From CABMGU01 sp035292785 (GTDB lineage Archaea > Nanobdellota > Nanobdellia > Woesearchaeales > ARS49): 21,486 nt of DNA. This document shows positions 1 through 7,787 of the stretch, one piece after another (position 1 is the stretch's first letter; every line of letters begins with the position of its first letter). The position numbers and the translations under genes were made by a program. The notes under the pieces were generated by a model. The model was given only the letters and a program-made list of their open reading frames with translations. It was not told the DNA's origin and did no database searches. The DNA is taken from contig DATDPK010000068.1 of NCBI GenBank assembly GCA_035292785.1, forward strand, positions 1 to 21,486, given 5' to 3'.

Positions 1-320
1 TTTGTTTTCTTTTTCCTGACTTCAAAACCCAATCTTTCCATTAGTTTCAGTGTGGCTTCCAAACTGCCTGTAACAAATTCAATCTCTTCTCTTGACTTGA
101 AAACTTTTGATTGATTACTTCCCTTATAACACAGCTTGACAGAATCTCCAATCTGCCTTACGCGCAAGCTTTCATCACGCCTTTTCAGCCTTTCATTACC
201 AGTATCCAAATAAAATGTAACAACAGAGCCGGAATACGTCCTTTCTGCACCCAAAGCAACAAGCCTTCTGTGCACTTCCTCAACGTCAACTTCCAGAATT
301 TTTACTTCAACTTCCTTCAT
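1..320 (-). CDS. CYTH-domain protein (class IV adenylate cyclase / triphosphatase-like), 3' part outside window
   Basis: The gene starts with ATG at 320 and stays open to the left edge, so about 106 N-terminal codons are present and the C-terminal part is missing. The protein begins MKEVEVKILEVD. The E-V-E-V-K core is the ExExK signature of the CYTH fold, whose members act on triphosphate substrates (class IV adenylate cyclases, thiamine- or polyphosphate-type triphosphatases) in a beta tunnel with divalent metal. Further family-like traits are the stretch TFYLDT, the basic LKRRDESLRVRQ, and the later KSREEIEF. The substrate cannot be read from this fragment. It lies 59 bases downstream of leuS on the same strand but has its own TATA-like element (344-351), so it is probably transcribed separately. 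Its codons tend to end in G or T, like other minus-strand genes here. The family call is fairly secure; the exact enzyme is not. Confidence 0.82.
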   Translation of the reverse strand, partial: MKEVEVKILEVDVEEVHRRLVALGAERTYSGSVVTFYLDTGNERLKRRDESLRVRQIGDSVKLCYKGSNQSKVFKSREEIEFVTGSLEATLKLMERLGFEVRKKKT

Positions 321-343
321 TACAAAATCTATTTTCTATTATG

Positions 344-351
344 ATTTAAAG
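344..351 (-). promoter_or_regulatory. TATA-box promoter of the CYTH gene
   Basis: ATTTAAAG on the plus strand (CTTTAAAT on the minus strand) is centred about 27 bases upstream of the ATG at 320. That is the archaeal TATA-to-start spacing and predicts a leaderless mRNA. Confidence 0.5.
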
Positions 352-363
352 ATTTAGCAATTA

Positions 364-378
364 GCAAACATAGTTTGC
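364..378 (-). terminator. Short hairpin just after the leuS stop codon
   Basis: GCAAAC and GTTTGC flank a 3-base loop, a perfect 6-bp stem starting 2 bases past the leuS stop codon. On the minus strand it is followed by a short AT-rich stretch without a long T run. It may aid termination or 3'-end stability; the evidence is structural only. Confidence 0.3.
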
Positions 379-379
379 C

Positions 380-3199
380 CTATTTAACCAAAATCGCAGG
401 CTTGCCAGGTAATGCCTGTTTTGCCTTTGCCTCGGTGCTCTCCTGCTCCCTAACGATTTCAATAGGACAATTAAACACCTGCTTCAAAAACGCAACAGCA
501 TCAAGCAAATTCTGATACTCAACTTCCTGATGCTCAACACTCTGCGACAACTTTGAAGGGTCCTTCACAATCTTCTGCACCAAAGGAGCAACATCCTGAG
601 CGTGCTCCTTGAAATCTGCCATAACTGACTTCATAATCTGGCCAATATCCCTGGTTGATGCAAGCAATTCTTTTAATTTCCTGAAGAGCTTCACCTTCCA
701 GTCCTGAGCAACAAACAAAGTGATAAGCAAAGGCCTTTCCACTTTTGAAAGCCTCAAGACCTGGGAAACATCCTCCAAAACCCGCTCCATCAAAGCTTCA
801 GCCTGCTCAATCTGCGGATTAATCTTGCTCTCATCAAACTCAGGCCACTTCTCATTAACGATCAAGCCGGGCTTTTCAAGCTTAAACCAGATTTCCTCGC
901 ACAAATGGGGAGTGAAAGGCTGCAACATCAAAGTCTGAGCGTCAATAACATTGCTAATAATTTTCCTGTTAACCTTGCCAGCAGTCCTTCTGATGTACCA
1001 CTTCAAATAACGCTGCAAGTCAAAAAATCCGCGCATAACGGCAGTCCTGAACAAAGTAAGCTCCATAGCATTCGTAACATCCTTGATAATGGAATTAAGC
1101 TGATGCTCCATCCACTTGTCAATCTCCCTCAACTGCTCTGAATGAGCCGGCTCGTGGTTGTCAGCATAATTACTCAAAGCAAAATCAAACCACTGCTCAA
1201 ACCTTGAACGCATAGTCTCAGCCAAATCAGGATCCCAATCAACATCATTCAACTCCTCTCCTGTGGACAAAATCGTAACACGCACCAAATCAGGGCCAAA
1301 CGCAGAAAGAACATCACGCAAAGTCTTGAATATTCCCTTGCTCTTGCTCATCTTCTGCTTCTGAATGCTCACATAACCATTAACACCAATACCCCTAGGC
1401 CAATACTGCTCAGGGAAAACCCCAGTATGATTGAAAATGTAGAAAGACAAATGATTCTGGACAAGGTCCTTGCCGCTGTTCCTGAAATCAACAGGATACC
1501 AATAAGTAAACTCGTGGCGCATCTCTTCCAAGAGTTTGTTGTCAATGCCAAGCTCGTCACGATTTCCAACACCCAAGAAAAGATAATCGAACAATTTATC
1601 ATTGACCTTGCCCAACTTAACTTTCTTTAACAAATGAGTAATTGTGTAAAAAGCATTGTAAATAGTGCTGTCACTCAAACTTTCAATCTTCCACTTCTTA
1701 TCCCAAGGCAAACTCGTGCCAAGGCCAACTTCCCTTGTACACGCCCAATCACGAAGCCAATCAACAACATACTCAAACTGAGGGCGAATCTTTTCAGGAT
1801 ACAACTTCATACCCTGCAAACACTTCATCGCTTCCTGCTTCCAATCAGCATCGCTGTACTTCAGGAACCATTGATTATCAACAATCTTAACGTGGCAGCG
1901 AGCCAAGCAGCGGCAAACAACAGGATTAATCAGTTCGAGCAACACGATTGCCTTGTTCTCTTTGACAAAATCAATCTTTATCTCCTTCTTAGCATCCTGA
2001 ATAGACTTGCCAGCATACTTGCCTGTTTTTTCGTTCAACTTACCGCTATGAAACTCCTTCTTGTAAACTTCCTGAGTGGCCTCCTCAACCTTAGGGTCTT
2101 TTGTATTCTTAACATTCAAACGCTTACAAGTTTCGATAGCAAAATGCTCAGAAATACCCTCGCCGGAAATCAAAGAAATTGGCCTAATCTCCTTTGCGCC
2201 AGCATAATTCTGGTCCTGCAATTCCTTCAAAGCCATCCAGTCAAAAGGAGCGTGGCTCGGAACACTCATAACAATACCAGTACCAGTATCAGCAGTAACA
2301 AAAGAAGCAGGAAAAACAGGAACAACTGTTCCAGTAACAGGATTAGTAACTTTGGCACCAACAATCTCCTTACCTGTTATCTTCCTAATTTCAGCAACAT
2401 TATGCTTCTGGTCTCTTAATTTTTGCAAGCACGGCTCAGAAACCATCCAATGCTCACCATCAACATCCGCCTCAACATAAGTTAACTCAGGATTAACCCA
2501 AATGTTCGTAACACCATAAACAGTCTCAGGACGGAAAGTGGCGCAGGGCAAAACGTGGCCGCCTGTTTTGAATTTCAAAACAATCATTTCCTCAGGAACT
2601 TCGCCCTCTCCCTCAGAACGCGCGTGGTCACCAATAGGAGCGCTCTCTTTCGGACACCAAACAACAGGATGAATGCCCTTGATAACACGGCCTTTCTTCT
2701 TCAAAGTATTAAACTGCCACTTGATAAACTTAGAATACCTTGGATTAAGGTCGGTAGTAATGAAAGCACGACGCCAATCAATACTCATACCATAATTATT
2801 CAAATCCTTCTCAGCTTCCTTTGAAAAAGTCTTAATCCAATGAACCGGCTCCTTAAATGCGGGTATCTGCTCATCAGAAAAACCCATCAATTTCAAAGTC
2901 TGAATCTGCTTTTCCTCATTCTCAGCAACCCTTTTCGCAGCAGTATCTATCGGACTTCCGGTAGCGTGAAACGCAAACGGAAAAAGAACATTAAAGCCGC
3001 GCATACGCTTAAACCTTGAGAAAGCCTCAACACGCATATACGTGTAAGTATGGCCGATATGCAACAATCCATTAACATAAGGATAAGGAGTAGTCAGCAA
3101 AAACTTCGGCTTGCCAGCATCAGCATCAGACTCAAACACACGCTGAGACTTCCAACGCCTCTGCCATCTCCTCGCTATCTTATGAAAATCAAGAGCCAT
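380..3199 (-). CDS. leuS: Leucyl-tRNA synthetase, archaeal type
   Basis: Class I synthetase that activates leucine with ATP and charges tRNA-Leu in the cytosol. Numbering is from the GTG at 3217. HIGH is at residues 53-56 (HIGHTYTY) and KMSKS at 622-626. The CP1 editing domain is recognisable from TFRPETVYG (about 227-235) and GTGIVMSVPSHAPFDW (about 312-327). CTREVGLGTSLPWD near 493-506 is typical of archaeal/eukaryotic LeuRS. A C-terminal anticodon-binding region and tail follow, and the length of about 940 residues fits the archaeal form. I choose ATG at 3199 (939 residues, starting MALDFHKIARRW) over the in-frame GTG at 3217. A TTTTAAAA box centred at about 3224 lies about 26 bases from 3199, and the family normally begins near this point. 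All catalytic motifs are intact. The gene diverges from tRNA-Cys. Confidence 0.97.
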   Translation of the reverse strand: MALDFHKIARRWQRRWKSQRVFESDADAGKPKFLLTTPYPYVNGLLHIGHTYTYMRVEAFSRFKRMRGFNVLFPFAFHATGSPIDTAAKRVAENEEKQIQTLKLMGFSDEQIPAFKEPVHWIKTFSKEAEKDLNNYGMSIDWRRAFITTDLNPRYSKFIKWQFNTLKKKGRVIKGIHPVVWCPKESAPIGDHARSEGEGEVPEEMIVLKFKTGGHVLPCATFRPETVYGVTNIWVNPELTYVEADVDGEHWMVSEPCLQKLRDQKHNVAEIRKITGKEIVGAKVTNPVTGTVVPVFPASFVTADTGTGIVMSVPSHAPFDWMALKELQDQNYAGAKEIRPISLISGEGISEHFAIETCKRLNVKNTKDPKVEEATQEVYKKEFHSGKLNEKTGKYAGKSIQDAKKEIKIDFVKENKAIVLLELINPVVCRCLARCHVKIVDNQWFLKYSDADWKQEAMKCLQGMKLYPEKIRPQFEYVVDWLRDWACTREVGLGTSLPWDKKWKIESLSDSTIYNAFYTITHLLKKVKLGKVNDKLFDYLFLGVGNRDELGIDNKLLEEMRHEFTYWYPVDFRNSGKDLVQNHLSFYIFNHTGVFPEQYWPRGIGVNGYVSIQKQKMSKSKGIFKTLRDVLSAFGPDLVRVTILSTGEELNDVDWDPDLAETMRSRFEQWFDFALSNYADNHEPAHSEQLREIDKWMEHQLNSIIKDVTNAMELTLFRTAVMRGFFDLQRYLKWYIRRTAGKVNRKIISNVIDAQTLMLQPFTPHLCEEIWFKLEKPGLIVNEKWPEFDESKINPQIEQAEALMERVLEDVSQVLRLSKVERPLLITLFVAQDWKVKLFRKLKELLASTRDIGQIMKSVMADFKEHAQDVAPLVQKIVKDPSKLSQSVEHQEVEYQNLLDAVAFLKQVFNCPIEIVREQESTEAKAKQALPGKPAILVK

Positions 3200-3220
3200 A
3201 CCAAAATGAGCATACACTGA

Positions 3221-3228
3221 TTTTAAAA
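3221..3228 (-). promoter_or_regulatory. TATA-box promoter of leuS
   Basis: TTTTAAAA centred at about 3224.5 lies 25-26 bases upstream of the ATG at 3199. It supports leaderless initiation there. Transcription starting at that distance would begin too late to include the GTG at 3217. Confidence 0.5.
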
Positions 3229-3246
3229 ACTTATTGTAGACAAAAG

Positions 3247-3256
3247 TTATATAAAG
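3247..3256 (+). promoter_or_regulatory. TATA box of tRNA-Cys
   Basis: TTATATAAAG is centred about 30 bases upstream of the mature tRNA 5' end at 3281. This predicts a start a few bases before the tRNA. The TATATA core is symmetric, so it could also contribute to leuS transcription. Confidence 0.65.
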
Positions 3257-3280
3257 CTCGAATTTGGCTCTTTGTCATAT

Positions 3281-3352
3281 GGCGAGGTGGCCAAGCGGCT
3301 AAGGCGGCAGGCTGCAACCCTGCTTATCAAGGGTTCGAGTCCCTTCCTCGCC
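3281..3352 (+). tRNA. tRNA-Cys (anticodon GCA)
   Basis: A 72-base cloverleaf. Acceptor stem GGCGAGG pairs with CCTCGCC. The D stem is GCC/GGC with GG in the loop. The anticodon stem GCAGG/CCTGC encloses loop CTGCAAC, giving anticodon GCA. The T stem AAGGG/CCCTT encloses loop TTCGAGT. CCA is not encoded. A T6 run follows at once and an upstream TATA box is correctly placed, so it is a single-gene transcription unit. No intron is seen. Confidence 0.96.
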
Positions 3353-3358
3353 TTTTTT
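3353..3358 (+). terminator. Poly-T terminator of tRNA-Cys
   Basis: TTTTTT directly follows the last base of the tRNA. Oligo-T runs on the non-template strand are the standard archaeal intrinsic termination signal. Confidence 0.6.
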
Positions 3359-3381
3359 ATTTGGGCTTAATTTGGGAAAAC

Positions 3382-3427
3382 CTTTTTAAGCAAAGTATTG
3401 CTTATTCTACAAAACCTAAAGGAGGGG
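3382..3427 (+). promoter_or_regulatory. TATA box and Shine-Dalgarno of the DoxX-like gene
   Basis: CTTTTTAAG (3382-3390) would place the transcript start near 3412. A strong ribosome-binding site GGAGGGG (3421-3427) lies just before ATG 3433. This is one of the few leadered genes in the window, and the site fixes the start at 3433 rather than an in-frame TTG at 3361. Confidence 0.6.
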
Positions 3428-3432
3428 ATAAA

Positions 3433-3873
3433 ATGGCAGGAATGAAATTTTTTCAAGAACACGCAGACTGGGCGCCGGCAATACTGCGAATATTCTTCGG
3501 AGCAGCATTCATCGTAGCAGCGCTGGACAAAATACTAAGTCTGCCAATGGCAACAGAAATGTTCAAGGGCCTTTTCGGAGCAGGATTAGGAGCGCCTTTG
3601 CTGTACTTAGCAATAGCAATTGAACTGATAGGAGGATTAGCACTATTGTTCAACTGGCACACACCTTGTGCAGCACTATTGTTAGCGTTGTTCATACTGG
3701 TAGCATTTGTGAAAACATTCAAACTGGGAGTAGCAACAAACATTGTAGGAATGCTAAGAGAAATAATGGTGATGAACACAGGCGGAGGCAACACAGCAGT
3801 AAACTTTGCATACTTCGCAGGACTGCTATCACTGGCATTCTCAGGCTGCAAACAGTGCAAAGCCAAAAGATAA
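3433..3873 (+). CDS. DoxX-like four-helix membrane protein
   Basis: A 146-residue, very hydrophobic protein. The first helix (about 14-33) carries ILRIFFGAAFIVAALDKIL, which resembles the DoxX family opening of a Leu-Arg-aromatic stretch, a Gly, and a later Lys. Further membrane segments lie at about 54-73, 79-96 and 122-137. A short cytosolic tail GCKQCKAKR contains CxxC. DoxX/DoxD relatives include subunits of a terminal thiosulfate:quinone oxidoreductase and many uncharacterised redox-linked membrane proteins; the specific role here cannot be read. The start is fixed by GGAGGGG upstream of ATG. It has its own promoter and a T-rich terminator, so it looks monocistronic. It could instead belong to a related four-helix family such as SURF4/MauE-like. 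Confidence 0.72.
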   Translation: MAGMKFFQEHADWAPAILRIFFGAAFIVAALDKILSLPMATEMFKGLFGAGLGAPLLYLAIAIELIGGLALLFNWHTPCAALLLALFILVAFVKTFKLGVATNIVGMLREIMVMNTGGGNTAVNFAYFAGLLSLAFSGCKQCKAKR

Positions 3874-3891
3874 TTTTTTATTATTTTTTTT
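3874..3891 (+). terminator. T-rich terminator after the DoxX-like gene
   Basis: Two T runs (T6 at 3874-3879 and T8 at 3884-3891) begin right at the stop codon. This is the usual form of archaeal termination, and it separates the gene from trmI, whose own promoter follows. Confidence 0.5.
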
Positions 3892-3908
3892 AAAAATTTT
3901 CAGTTAAC

Positions 3909-3916
3909 TTTTTAAA
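3909..3916 (+). promoter_or_regulatory. TATA box of trmI
   Basis: TTTTTAAA is centred 27 bases before ATG 3940 and no ribosome-binding site is visible, so the message is predicted to be leaderless. Confidence 0.55.
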
Positions 3917-3939
3917 GCCTTATCGTCGATTTCTCCTAT

Positions 3940-4713
3940 ATGAAAGTACTAATTCACAAGGAAAAACGCCAAGTAGTAGACGGCAGAGAATTCATAGTAG
4001 CAAAAGCAAAACAATACTTCATAACAGACCTGTCAAAAGACTTCTCAAGCATGTACGGCACAATCGCAAAAGAAGAACTGGCAAAACCAAGCGGCTCAAC
4101 AGTCAAAACAAGCATGGGAAAAGAGTTCATTCTGATAGATGCAACATACATAGACATTTACAAAAGACTGCGCAAACTGCCTCAAACAATACCGCTAAAA
4201 GACGTAGGACTGATAATTGTAGAAACAGGCATAAGCAAAGAATCAATAACAGTTGATGCAGGGCTGGGAAGCGGAGCACTTGCATCAGCACTCGCACACA
4301 TAGCAAAACAAGTGATAAGCTACGAAATAAGAGAAGACTGCATCAAAACAGCAGAAGAAAACATCCAAAAACTAAATCTGAAAAACATAACTGTGAAGAA
4401 TAAAAGCCTGTACGACGGAATTGACGAAAAAGAAGTTGACTTGATAACATTAGACCTGCCGGAACCGTGGAAAGTAATACAACACGCAGCAAAAGCACTA
4501 AAGATTGGCGGATTCCTTGTCAGTTATTCACCAAGCGTGCCACAAGTACAAGACTTTGTCAATGAACTGCACAAAAACGAACAGTTGCTTTATATGAAAA
4601 CAGTAGAGTTAATAGAAAGACTCTGGGAAATAGAAGGAAGAAGAGTCAGGCCAAAAAGCACAGGCATAGGACACTCAGGATTCATAACATTCGCAAGAAA
4701 AGTCAAATCTTAA
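3940..4713 (+). CDS. trmI: tRNA (adenine-N1)-methyltransferase TrmI
   Basis: SAM-dependent enzyme that methylates N1 of adenosine in the tRNA T loop (positions 57/58 in archaea). It has 257 residues, the normal length. A small N-terminal domain is followed by a Rossmann methyltransferase fold. Motif I is DAGLGSGALASALA (106-119), the acidic ribose-binding segment YEIRED is at 128-133, and motif IV LDLPEPW is at 171-177. The diagnostic C-terminal signature RLWEIEGRRVRPKSTGIGHS runs from about 227 to 246. All core motifs are intact. The gene has its own TATA box and appears leaderless. Its 3' end overlaps the convergent peptidase gene by 11 bases. Third codon positions are almost all A or C. 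Homology and function are well supported; the exact target adenosines are inferred from the family. Confidence 0.95.
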   Translation: MKVLIHKEKRQVVDGREFIVAKAKQYFITDLSKDFSSMYGTIAKEELAKPSGSTVKTSMGKEFILIDATYIDIYKRLRKLPQTIPLKDVGLIIVETGISKESITVDAGLGSGALASALAHIAKQVISYEIREDCIKTAEENIQKLNLKNITVKNKSLYDGIDEKEVDLITLDLPEPWKVIQHAAKALKIGGFLVSYSPSVPQVQDFVNELHKNEQLLYMKTVELIERLWEIEGRRVRPKSTGIGHSGFITFARKVKS

Positions 4714-6337
4714 ACTTCTGCTGAATCCTCTTTTCAAAAATACTTTTCGCAGGAAAACCAATGCTCGCAACAAAAGTGTTAAACTCCTTCTGAGAAAAAC
4801 CATTCTTCCTTGCCTTATCCTGCATTGCTCTTAATCTCTGCCCAAAAATACTGTAACAAGTAGCGTGTCCTGGATTCTCCTGGAAATGGAAAATCTGGTC
4901 AAAGATTAACTTTTTGCTTAAACCAGTCTTCTTATGAGCCCACTCGATAAACTCAGGCAAAGTCTGCTTTTCCAAGTTCAATCTAACATCACCAACCGCA
5001 CGCAAAAACCTAACCATACGCCACTGCATAACAACAAAAGTAACGCCATCAACAAATTCATCAAAAGGAACATAATTTTCAATTCCTCTTATAGCGGTGC
5101 GCTCAACAGAATTATGAGCGCCGCGCTTCAACATCCTATCAAAAGTCCTAATTGACTCCAACTCCCTGAAAAAAGAAAGACCTTCAGTAATAGGAGTGTC
5201 AAGACTGGAAAAAAGAATTTCAACAAGCCGAGGCTTTCCAACAACACCAGCATAACTGTTCAAAAAATTCACACAATGACCATACTCCTCGTGAATAAGC
5301 GTCTGCGCAACGTCGGACAAAGAAGAACTGGGACTTTCCTTGGAGTCTGTAGTAACGAAATACAAACAAAAAGGCCTCTTGGTCAAATTATTAAAAGGCT
5401 GCATAGCTGCTGAAGGCAAAAAAGGAACCAAATAATCAGGAGTCTCAATAATCCTCACGTCATACTTAGGAGTAATCTTCACCCACTCAGCATTAGCCAA
5501 AGGCTGCAAAGCTTTGCGCATACTTGCAATGGTCTTAAGAAGCTTCTTTACAGGCACTTTCTGATGCTTATCCAGCGCCTTGTCAACAGCTTCTACAGTC
5601 GGCTCGCACTTATAACGCTTGGAGAGGCGCATTATAACTTTTCTAAACCAGGGCAACTCCTCATCAATCCAAGAGACAGCCAGCCTCTCAATTTCTTCAG
5701 GCGTTTCAACATAATCATAAAAATCCTTTAAAATACTGCGATAAATTCTCTTCCTGCCCAAACCAACAGACTTTTTCTTCAAAATAGGATAAATCTCTTT
5801 GAAATCATTATTCTTCAAATGAACGCTTGAAGTGTTCTTCTTCCAAATATCCAATCTATTCTGAACAGCAGTCAAAGCTTCTCTTGTGTCCTTCTTTTTG
5901 CACTTCTTCTTGATAACCTCAATAATCATCTTTGCACCGTTACATTCCTGCGCAGTAAAAATCTGCAGTTCAACAGGCCACTTCTTATTCCAAAGATTCT
6001 CCTGAACGCCCAAAAAATTCAAACACTGCTCGGCCAAAGACAAAATGTGTTTTTCATTAATTCCTTCCACTATTAAATGAGTGAAAAAAACGCCAAGCAC
6101 ACCGCCAGGAGGGTCTTGCGGCTCCTCAATCATCAACTCACGGCGCATAGACGCCAAAAACTTCTTTGCTACAGCGTCATTGGTTTTTTTGTCCAATTTA
6201 TTGATGCGCGCCAATGCCTGCTTGATATTCTTATGCGAAGGAATCCACAATTGGCCTGCATACTTCTTCAAACCAGAACCAAAAGCACTGCTTGGAGAGA
6301 GCTCTTTCCAGAGCTCAAACACCTCTTTGTCAATCAT
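4703..6337 (-). CDS. DUF885-like putative zinc metallopeptidase
   Basis: A 544-residue soluble protein without a signal peptide. I see an unusual metal site: HEEYGH at 349-354 (LIHEEYGHCV) and, 31 residues later, TEGLSFFREL (384-393). This parallels the DUF885 family pattern HExxPGHH followed by EGWALYxE, with H349, H354 and E385 as likely zinc ligands and E350 as the catalytic base. Near the C-terminus, ENPGHATCYSIFGQRLRAMQ (487-506) resembles the DUF885 segment with Pro-Gly-Gln followed by Tyr, Gly and a Leu/Arg helix. The N-terminal half is helical and rich in lysine, with no recognised domain. It is convergent with trmI and divergent from the DUF99 gene. The substrate is unknown. The family link is by motif order and spacing only; another gluzincin-type family is possible. 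Confidence 0.65.
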   Translation of the reverse strand: MIDKEVFELWKELSPSSAFGSGLKKYAGQLWIPSHKNIKQALARINKLDKKTNDAVAKKFLASMRRELMIEEPQDPPGGVLGVFFTHLIVEGINEKHILSLAEQCLNFLGVQENLWNKKWPVELQIFTAQECNGAKMIIEVIKKKCKKKDTREALTAVQNRLDIWKKNTSSVHLKNNDFKEIYPILKKKSVGLGRKRIYRSILKDFYDYVETPEEIERLAVSWIDEELPWFRKVIMRLSKRYKCEPTVEAVDKALDKHQKVPVKKLLKTIASMRKALQPLANAEWVKITPKYDVRIIETPDYLVPFLPSAAMQPFNNLTKRPFCLYFVTTDSKESPSSSLSDVAQTLIHEEYGHCVNFLNSYAGVVGKPRLVEILFSSLDTPITEGLSFFRELESIRTFDRMLKRGAHNSVERTAIRGIENYVPFDEFVDGVTFVVMQWRMVRFLRAVGDVRLNLEKQTLPEFIEWAHKKTGLSKKLIFDQIFHFQENPGHATCYSIFGQRLRAMQDKARKNGFSQKEFNTFVASIGFPAKSIFEKRIQQKFKI

Positions 6338-6355
6338 ACACGCAAATCCATTACC

Positions 6356-6367
6356 TTTTTATAAAAA
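6356..6367. promoter_or_regulatory. Single palindromic TATA box serving two divergent genes
   Basis: TTTTTATAAAAA is a perfect 12-base palindrome centred at 6361.5. The start codon of the DUF99 gene (6387) lies 25.5 bases to the right, and the first base of the peptidase start codon (6337) lies 24.5 bases to the left. Both distances match the archaeal TATA-to-start spacing, so both messages may be leaderless and share one TATA element. Confidence 0.65.
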
Positions 6368-6386
6368 TGTTTGCTTATAACACATA

Positions 6387-6959
6387 ATGCGCAAGCATCT
6401 CCGAAGGGAAACAAGAGTCATAGGCATAGATGACGGGCCATTCTTCAAATTCAGGCACGGAACAGTGCTCGTGATAGGAACTGTTTACCGCGGAGGAGAC
6501 TATATGGACGGAATAGTCTCAACAACAGCAAAAGTTGATGGTGCTGACAGCACAACAAAAATTGCACAAATGATTAATAAATCAAAATTCAAAAGCCAAA
6601 TAAGAGCAATATTCCTCAACGGAATAGCAGTCGGAGGATTCAACATCATAGACCTGCCAAAATTGTCAAAACTAACAAAAATGCCAGTCATAGCAGTAAT
6701 AAGACGATACCCAGACATACCAAAAATACTGAAAACACTGAAAAATCTTGGAATGGAGAAAAAAGTCAAATTGATAACACAACTGCCAAAACCAACAAAA
6801 ATCGGCAAAATATACGTACAACACATAGGCATAGACCTGGACAAAACAAAAGAATTCCTAAAACTCACAACAATACACTCAGAAATACCAGAACCAATAC
6901 GCATAGCACACATAATTGCAGCAGGAGTAGTAAAAGGAGAAAGCAGAGGAAGAGCGTGA
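6387..6959 (+). CDS. DUF99 (UPF0215) family protein, endonuclease V-like fold
   Basis: A 190-residue protein matching the archaeal DUF99/UPF0215 family along its whole length. Landmarks are RVIGIDDGPF (10-19), LVIGTVYRGGDYMDGIVST (28-46), VDGADSTTKIAQMI (50-63), a GGFNIIDLPKL stretch (83-93), PVIAVIRRYPD (100-110), and the terminal PEPIRIAHIIAAGVVKGES (168-186). The family is related to endonuclease V, which cleaves near deaminated bases, but its activity is not established to my knowledge. GIDDG would correspond to the first metal-binding Asp of that fold. The start ATG sits 25-26 bases from a TATA box, so the message is probably leaderless. Its stop overlaps the GTG start of the following metallophosphoesterase gene, so the two are translationally coupled. 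Confidence 0.93.
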   Translation: MRKHLRRETRVIGIDDGPFFKFRHGTVLVIGTVYRGGDYMDGIVSTTAKVDGADSTTKIAQMINKSKFKSQIRAIFLNGIAVGGFNIIDLPKLSKLTKMPVIAVIRRYPDIPKILKTLKNLGMEKKVKLITQLPKPTKIGKIYVQHIGIDLDKTKEFLKLTTIHSEIPEPIRIAHIIAAGVVKGESRGRA

Positions 6960-7768
6960 CAGAACTAAAATTTCTAATCGTGGGATGTTTGCACGGCAAA
7001 AAGCCAAGAATATCCACAAAAGCAATAGACGCAATCATAGCGCCAGGAGACTTCTGCTACGCAGAAATACGCAAATACATCTTCAAATCAATGAGACAAG
7101 AACTAAAAGGCAAAAAAGCAAAAGAATGGTGGCAACTGGCAGGCGGAAAGAAAAAAGCAAGCTCGCTATTGAAAAAATCATTCAAAAGAGGCAGAAAAGT
7201 TTTAGAGTACCTGAACAGCTTCGGAGTTCCTGTCATAGTCGTTCCAGGAAACTGGGACTTTGCAGAAAAAGACCCGCTGTCACCAGGACTATCCTGGAAG
7301 AAGCTGAAAAAAGGACTAACGCGCATAATTGACTGCCATGAAAAACTAAAAGACTTCGGAAGTTATTCTGTAATCGGCCACGGAATAACAAGCGGGCCAG
7401 AATTCCAAGGAAGAAAAAGACTCTTCAACAAACAATTCAAAAAGATGGGCAACTTGTTCTTAAAAGCACGAAAGCCAACAATATTCCTGACACACAACGT
7501 GCCTTATAATACAAAACTTGACTTTATCACTGACAAAAAAAGCCCGCGCTACGGAGTGCACTTCGGCTCGACGCTTGCACGAGTGCTTGCAAAAAAATTC
7601 AAGCCAATAGTATGCATAGGAGCACACATGCACGAACACTTCACACAAGACAAGATAGGAAAAACAACCTGCATAAATTCAGGATACGGGCCAAAATGCA
7701 ATGTGATTCTGAAAATTGAAGGCAATAAAATCAGCAAATTAAAATTTATGCCAAAACGCTACGGTTAA
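6956..7768 (+). CDS. Calcineurin-like metallophosphoesterase with a changed first metal ligand
   Basis: A 270-residue protein of the binuclear metallophosphoesterase fold. Motifs seen in order: a first strand ending VGCLHG (9-14), GD at 31-32 (APGDF), GNWD at 98-101 (VVPGNWDF), His180 in FLTHNVP, and GAHMHEH at 222-228. In most relatives the first motif is DxH(G); here the Asp position is Cys11 (C-L-H-G). An internal basic helical insertion (about 38-85) separates motifs II and III. It starts with GTG whose last two bases are part of the upstream TGA, with a purine-rich GAGGAAGAG just before it, so it is coupled to the DUF99 gene. The substrate is not deducible (nucleotide, phosphodiester or phosphoprotein). 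The fold is secure; activity is uncertain because of the Asp change. Confidence 0.85.
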   Translation: MTELKFLIVGCLHGKKPRISTKAIDAIIAPGDFCYAEIRKYIFKSMRQELKGKKAKEWWQLAGGKKKASSLLKKSFKRGRKVLEYLNSFGVPVIVVPGNWDFAEKDPLSPGLSWKKLKKGLTRIIDCHEKLKDFGSYSVIGHGITSGPEFQGRKRLFNKQFKKMGNLFLKARKPTIFLTHNVPYNTKLDFITDKKSPRYGVHFGSTLARVLAKKFKPIVCIGAHMHEHFTQDKIGKTTCINSGYGPKCNVILKIEGNKISKLKFMPKRYG

Positions 7769-7787
7769 CGCACATAATTAGGAGAGC

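Noticed and set aside
111..344. Plus-strand open frame of 77 codons at the left edge
   Set aside because: The opposite strand encodes a clear CYTH domain with ExExK; the plus-strand frame has no family-like features.
1634..2419. Long plus-strand open frame of 261 codons inside leuS
   Set aside because: It lies fully antisense to the conserved LeuRS coding sequence, has no recognisable domain, and is explained by the low stop-codon frequency opposite G/T-ending codons.
6387..6959. Asn78 in the DUF99 protein as a lost catalytic Asp
   Set aside because: As far as I recall, related UPF0215 proteins also vary at this position (for example Lys), so the change is not evidence of inactivation.
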